The notes under the pieces: model-generated
Seen by the model: only the letters and a program-made list of their open reading frames with translations
What the model was told of the DNA's origin: nothing
Databases searched by the model: none
Shown: one piece after another, positions 57,732-64,000 of the stretch
How the letters are laid out: each line of letters opens with the position of its first letter
Position numbering within the stretch: the first letter of the stretch is position 1
DNA from: Nannochloropsis oceanica
Lineage: Eukaryota > Sar > Eustigmatophyceae > Eustigmatales > Monodopsidaceae
Direction of reading: 5' to 3'
DNA length: 64,000 bases
Assembly (NCBI GenBank): GCA_004519485.1
Contig: CP038117.1
Location: forward strand, 1,197,001-1,261,000
Made by a program: the position numbers and the translations under genes

Positions 57732-60077
57732 ATGAATGGCACCAGCAGTAGCAGGTGCAGCACGCCCTGCTGGCATCCACAACTGCCGCGTTCTTGCCCT
57801 GCTTCCCCTTCCTCCCTCCTGGTGTCTCCCATGCGGCCCTCCTCCCAAATCTCCCCACACGATCAGTTTCGCTTTGTCGAGGAGATCGGAACAGGAAGCT
57901 TTGGGGCGGTGTACCTGGCCATAGAACGTGCGGAACGACTAACAAGTAGCATATCGAGGCAGCAGTTGTCTTCCAACCCTCCCACCCTGGCTCTGGCCCG
58001 CCAAGACAGCAGCTGCAGCTGCAGCAGCTCGGCGGTTAATGAAGAGGAAGGCGCCCTCCCAATGCCTATGATTCTCTCCTCCTTCTCTTCTTCTGCCTCC
58101 TTCTCCTCTCCTTCTCTTTCCTTTTCCTCCTCAAGCAGGCCCGGTACTCCCCGGACCCGACCCCTTCGACCCGCGCGAAAGGTCGCCATCAAGGTGATTA
58201 ATCTTGAAGCTCAAGAAGACGGGATGGAGGATATTCAACGCGAAATTGATATCCTTTCCCACTGCAATTGTCCGCAATTAACCCGCTATTTTGCTTCGTA
58301 CGTCGTCGAGCATTCTCTCTGGATCGTTATGGAGTATGTAGATGGAGGATCTCTGGGGGAGCTCCTGGCCCTTACCCCCCACGGCCGCTTAGGTGAAGTG
58401 GCGATCGCTGGGGCCATGAGCCAGCTATGCCAGGCTTTGGCCTACCTGCACGGAGAGAGGAAAATCCATCGGGACGTGAAAGCAAAAAACGTCCTCGTCT
58501 CCTCAACCGGTCTGGTGAAGCTTGCCGATTTCGGCGTGACTGCCTCGTTGACGGAGACCATGGGAAAGCGACAAACCTTTGCCGGGACGCCGTTTTGGAT
58601 GGCGCCTGAGGTGATTTCTCAGACCTCATATGACTTCAAAGCGGACGTCTGGAGTCTGGGGATAACGGCGATGGAACTGGCGAAGGGGGCTCCGCCCTAT
58701 GCGAAGGTCCACCCCGTCCGGGCCTTGTTTTTAATTCCGAAGAACCCGCCGCCACGGTTGGAGGATGAGGAGGAGGGCTCGGGAGAGGGAAGGTGGTCGG
58801 AGGGGTTCAAGGAGTTTGTGGCGGCGTGTTTGAGGAAGGATCCCGCGGAGAGACTGACGGCGGGGGAGTTGTCGTTGTTGCCGTTCTTGGATGACGAGGG
58901 GAGGGTGGAAGAAGGAAGGGAGCAGCTGGTGGCGTTGGTGAAGAGGCGAGTGCCTTCCCAGAGGTTGGAGCGGGAGGAGATGCTGCTGGCGGAGGAGGAA
59001 CAACAGCAGGAGGAGGAGGAGGAGGAGGAGGAGGAGTGGGAGGGTAGGGGTGGGGAAGGGGAGAGGGTGGAGGAGGGCAGGCCGGGGTGGGCGGAGGAGG
59101 AGGGGATAGGGAGGGGGGGCATTCGCCGGGGTCCGACAAGTCGGATGATGGAGTTGACCTTGCACAGACAAGATACAGAGGACCGGAGTAGTAGTCGCAG
59201 CAGTAGCAGCAGCAGCGGCAACATCAGCAGAATCCGAATGTCCCACAGCGCCTCCTCTTCTCCTCGTGCATCCCGGCCGGGTCAAGGGCAAGGATGGAGA
59301 GGGCAGCAACGGCGGAATCTAAAAATTCTATCTTCCGCCCGAGCCGCCCTCGAAAGAGGCTCTGGCTCCTCATCCACTTCCTCCTCCACCGCCACCGCCA
59401 CCCCCTCCCTCGCTTTTTCCCCCACTGGAGGAAGGCGCCGCCGCTCACACCTTCGGCGGGGATCGAGCGGATGCCAAAGTCTCAGCAGTAGCATTAGCAG
59501 TAATAGTAGTGGCAGCAGCAACAGCAGCAGTGGCAGTATCAACGACAACGCCGGCGGCACCACCAATAAAACTGACAGCTTTTCTTCCCTGTCATCCCTG
59601 GACCGCCAAGCAGGGACCCCGCCCATGGGCCGCCGTTGGGGATCGAATGGGGGAAAGGAAGGAGGGAAATGTAAAGGAAGGGGGGGGGGAGGGAGAGGAA
59701 ACGGTGATCGAGGAGGTTTTTTAGCCCTTTCGAATTTAAATCCATCACTGCCACCGGGAGGAGGGAGGGAGGGGGGGAGGCCGAGCCGGCACATCCGGTC
59801 GCCGTATGCGAGTCCGGTGAGGAGGCAGGGAAGCACGGCGTCATTGTCGTCGATGGGATCGGAGGGCAGGGAGAGTAGGAGAGAGAGCCCGTGGGAGGAG
59901 CGAAGGAGGGAAAAGAGGGAGGACGGGGAGGACGGAGAGAGCGGGGAGGAGGAGAGGGAGTATCACAACGAGATAGGGCCGGGGTCGGAGGAAGAAGGGG
60001 AGGAAGAGGAGGAGCTTCAGTGGGACTTTACGGTCAAATCAGCCGATGCCTTTTTGCCAGTTGCTGGAGCCATGTGA
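57732..60077 (+). CDS. STE20-family serine/threonine kinase
   Basis: A single exon of 781 residues. The kinase domain begins near residue 45 (FRFVEEIGTGSFGAVYLA), with VAIKVINLE, DIQREIDILSHCNCPQ, WIVMEYVDGGSLGELL, HRDVKAKNVL (about 245), LADFGVTASL, GTPFWMAPEVI and DVWSLGITAMELAKG. IDILSHCNCP and GTPFWMAPEVI point to the MST/GCK group. Between strands beta 2 and beta 3 sits an insert of roughly 80 residues rich in Ser, with no matching intron consensus that would clearly remove it. The C-terminal 450 residues are low-complexity (Glu, Ser and Gly runs), ending in an acidic cluster and FTVKSADAFLPVAGAM. Such kinases control Hippo-, MAPK- or cytoskeleton-type pathways; the partner here is unknown. 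The first ATG is used, and MRPSSQ (about residue 34) is an alternative. Confidence 0.85.
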   Translation: MNGTSSSRCSTPCWHPQLPRSCPASPSSLLVSPMRPSSQISPHDQFRFVEEIGTGSFGAVYLAIERAERLTSSISRQQLSSNPPTLALARQDSSCSCSSSAVNEEEGALPMPMILSSFSSSASFSSPSLSFSSSSRPGTPRTRPLRPARKVAIKVINLEAQEDGMEDIQREIDILSHCNCPQLTRYFASYVVEHSLWIVMEYVDGGSLGELLALTPHGRLGEVAIAGAMSQLCQALAYLHGERKIHRDVKAKNVLVSSTGLVKLADFGVTASLTETMGKRQTFAGTPFWMAPEVISQTSYDFKADVWSLGITAMELAKGAPPYAKVHPVRALFLIPKNPPPRLEDEEEGSGEGRWSEGFKEFVAACLRKDPAERLTAGELSLLPFLDDEGRVEEGREQLVALVKRRVPSQRLEREEMLLAEEEQQQEEEEEEEEEWEGRGGEGERVEEGRPGWAEEEGIGRGGIRRGPTSRMMELTLHRQDTEDRSSSRSSSSSSGNISRIRMSHSASSSPRASRPGQGQGWRGQQRRNLKILSSARAALERGSGSSSTSSSTATATPSLAFSPTGGRRRRSHLRRGSSGCQSLSSSISSNSSGSSNSSSGSINDNAGGTTNKTDSFSSLSSLDRQAGTPPMGRRWGSNGGKEGGKCKGRGGGGRGNGDRGGFLALSNLNPSLPPGGGREGGRPSRHIRSPYASPVRRQGSTASLSSMGSEGRESRRESPWEERRREKREDGEDGESGEEEREYHNEIGPGSEEEGEEEEELQWDFTVKSADAFLPVAGAM

Positions 60078-60698
60078 GGAAGTGAGAGGGCATCTGTGCG
60101 TGCAGGCGTGATGTCCATGTAACGCACTGGTTCAGGGAGGCGTGAAGGAGGACTGAAAGGGGAGAAAAAGATAGCACAACAGCTATTTAAAATTAAATAA
60201 CACAACGGCTGTACAAACTTTTGAGACATGAAAGAGGACAAGAGACCGAATTAGATGGGGAAGGAAGAAAGAAACGCCAAATGTAAGTGCACCTTCCAGG
60301 ATGCGGGTGCATGTGTTCGTCGTTGTTTGAGGCTGTTATTGCTTTGATTTTTTTAATGTGTCCTCATCCTGTTTTCACGCGTTGTGGCGTGTGGCGTGTG
60401 GGTTGTTTGTGCGGGCCATGCCCTTGTCGTGTGAAGGTAGGTGCCACGTTATCCAGTCTTCCCTTGTCCCCCCTCCTTCTCATTTCTTCCTTCGCAAGGA
60501 CGCACAGTCCCGTGGTTCATCGGACATTTCCCGACGACCTTTCCGTTCTCCTTCTTTCTTGCTCTTAAGCTGTATAACCCTGACCCTCCTCCGGTCATAG
60601 AAGATTCGATCTCCTTCGTTTTTACTCTCACCTTTCATTTTCACTCTTTTTCTCTGTCTCTCATTCCCTCCCTTCTTTCTTCCTTTTCTTGAACATGC
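60078..60698. other. Convergent 3' intergenic region (STE20 kinase / MCM6)
   Basis: These 621 bp lie between facing stop codons. The right half is T/C-rich, and the left has an AATTAAATAA-like AT element near 60192. No gene was seen. Confidence 0.5.

Positions 60699-64000
<3,302 letters not shown>

Overview
This is nuclear DNA from a eukaryote, most likely a photosynthetic stramenopile of the eustigmatophyte (Nannochloropsis/Microchloropsis) type. Four observations support this. Several genes carry GT-AG introns. Three predicted plastid proteins (Rieske protein, zeta-carotene desaturase, DUF819-like membrane protein) begin with a signal peptide followed by an ASAFAP-like junction (SQ|AFLVP, SAFLLP, SAFVLP), the heterokont bipartite targeting signal. 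Pyruvate kinase carries a mitochondrial-type presequence. Many introns are built from (GGGA)n and (TCCC)n tracts. The genus is inferred from general style, not from a database match.

Layout, left to right: 3' tail of an unidentified gene (+, 2-130); plastid Rieske 2Fe-2S protein (-); a 22-exon PTEN/UBA/PHD/WASH-CCDC53-like/FH2 formin (+, 2292-11957); a CUE/CCCH/DUF1771/Smr protein (-); an endonuclease/exonuclease/phosphatase-fold nuclease (-); UDP-glucose 4-epimerase with a membrane-anchor-like N terminus (-); a 19-exon giant ubiquitin-specific protease (+, 22903-37032); PAN2 deadenylase in one exon (-); ribosomal protein L38 (+); a SYLF-domain protein (+); zeta-carotene desaturase (-); pyruvate kinase (+); an STK32/YANK-like AGC kinase (-); a DUF819-like plastid membrane protein (+); an unrecognised multi-pass membrane protein (-); a STE20-family kinase (+); and the C-terminal part of MCM6 (-), whose 5' end lies beyond base 64000. 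Exon joins given for the spliced genes were checked by hand for splice dinucleotides and reading phase, and every join keeps frame.

Genes mostly alternate in strand, with short intergenic gaps (about 180-1300 bp). They do not form a pathway cluster. Shared themes are RNA turnover and translation (PAN2, EEP nuclease, CCCH/Smr protein, RPL38), cytoskeleton and signalling (formin, two kinases), and plastid or sugar metabolism (ZDS, Rieske, GALE, pyruvate kinase).

The most striking signals are: (1) oriented, potentially self-pairing introns, with (GGGA)n after the donor and (TCCC)n before the acceptor, never the reverse in those inspected; (2) the formin, which combines domains not normally seen together, keeps a CX5R phosphatase motif, has poly-glycine minisatellite units where a proline-rich FH1 is expected, and has a large insert in FH2; (3) a 30-bp copy of a GALE exon end inside the next intron, whose three differences are all synonymous. 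No tRNA, rRNA, CRISPR array, transposon or viral element was recognised.
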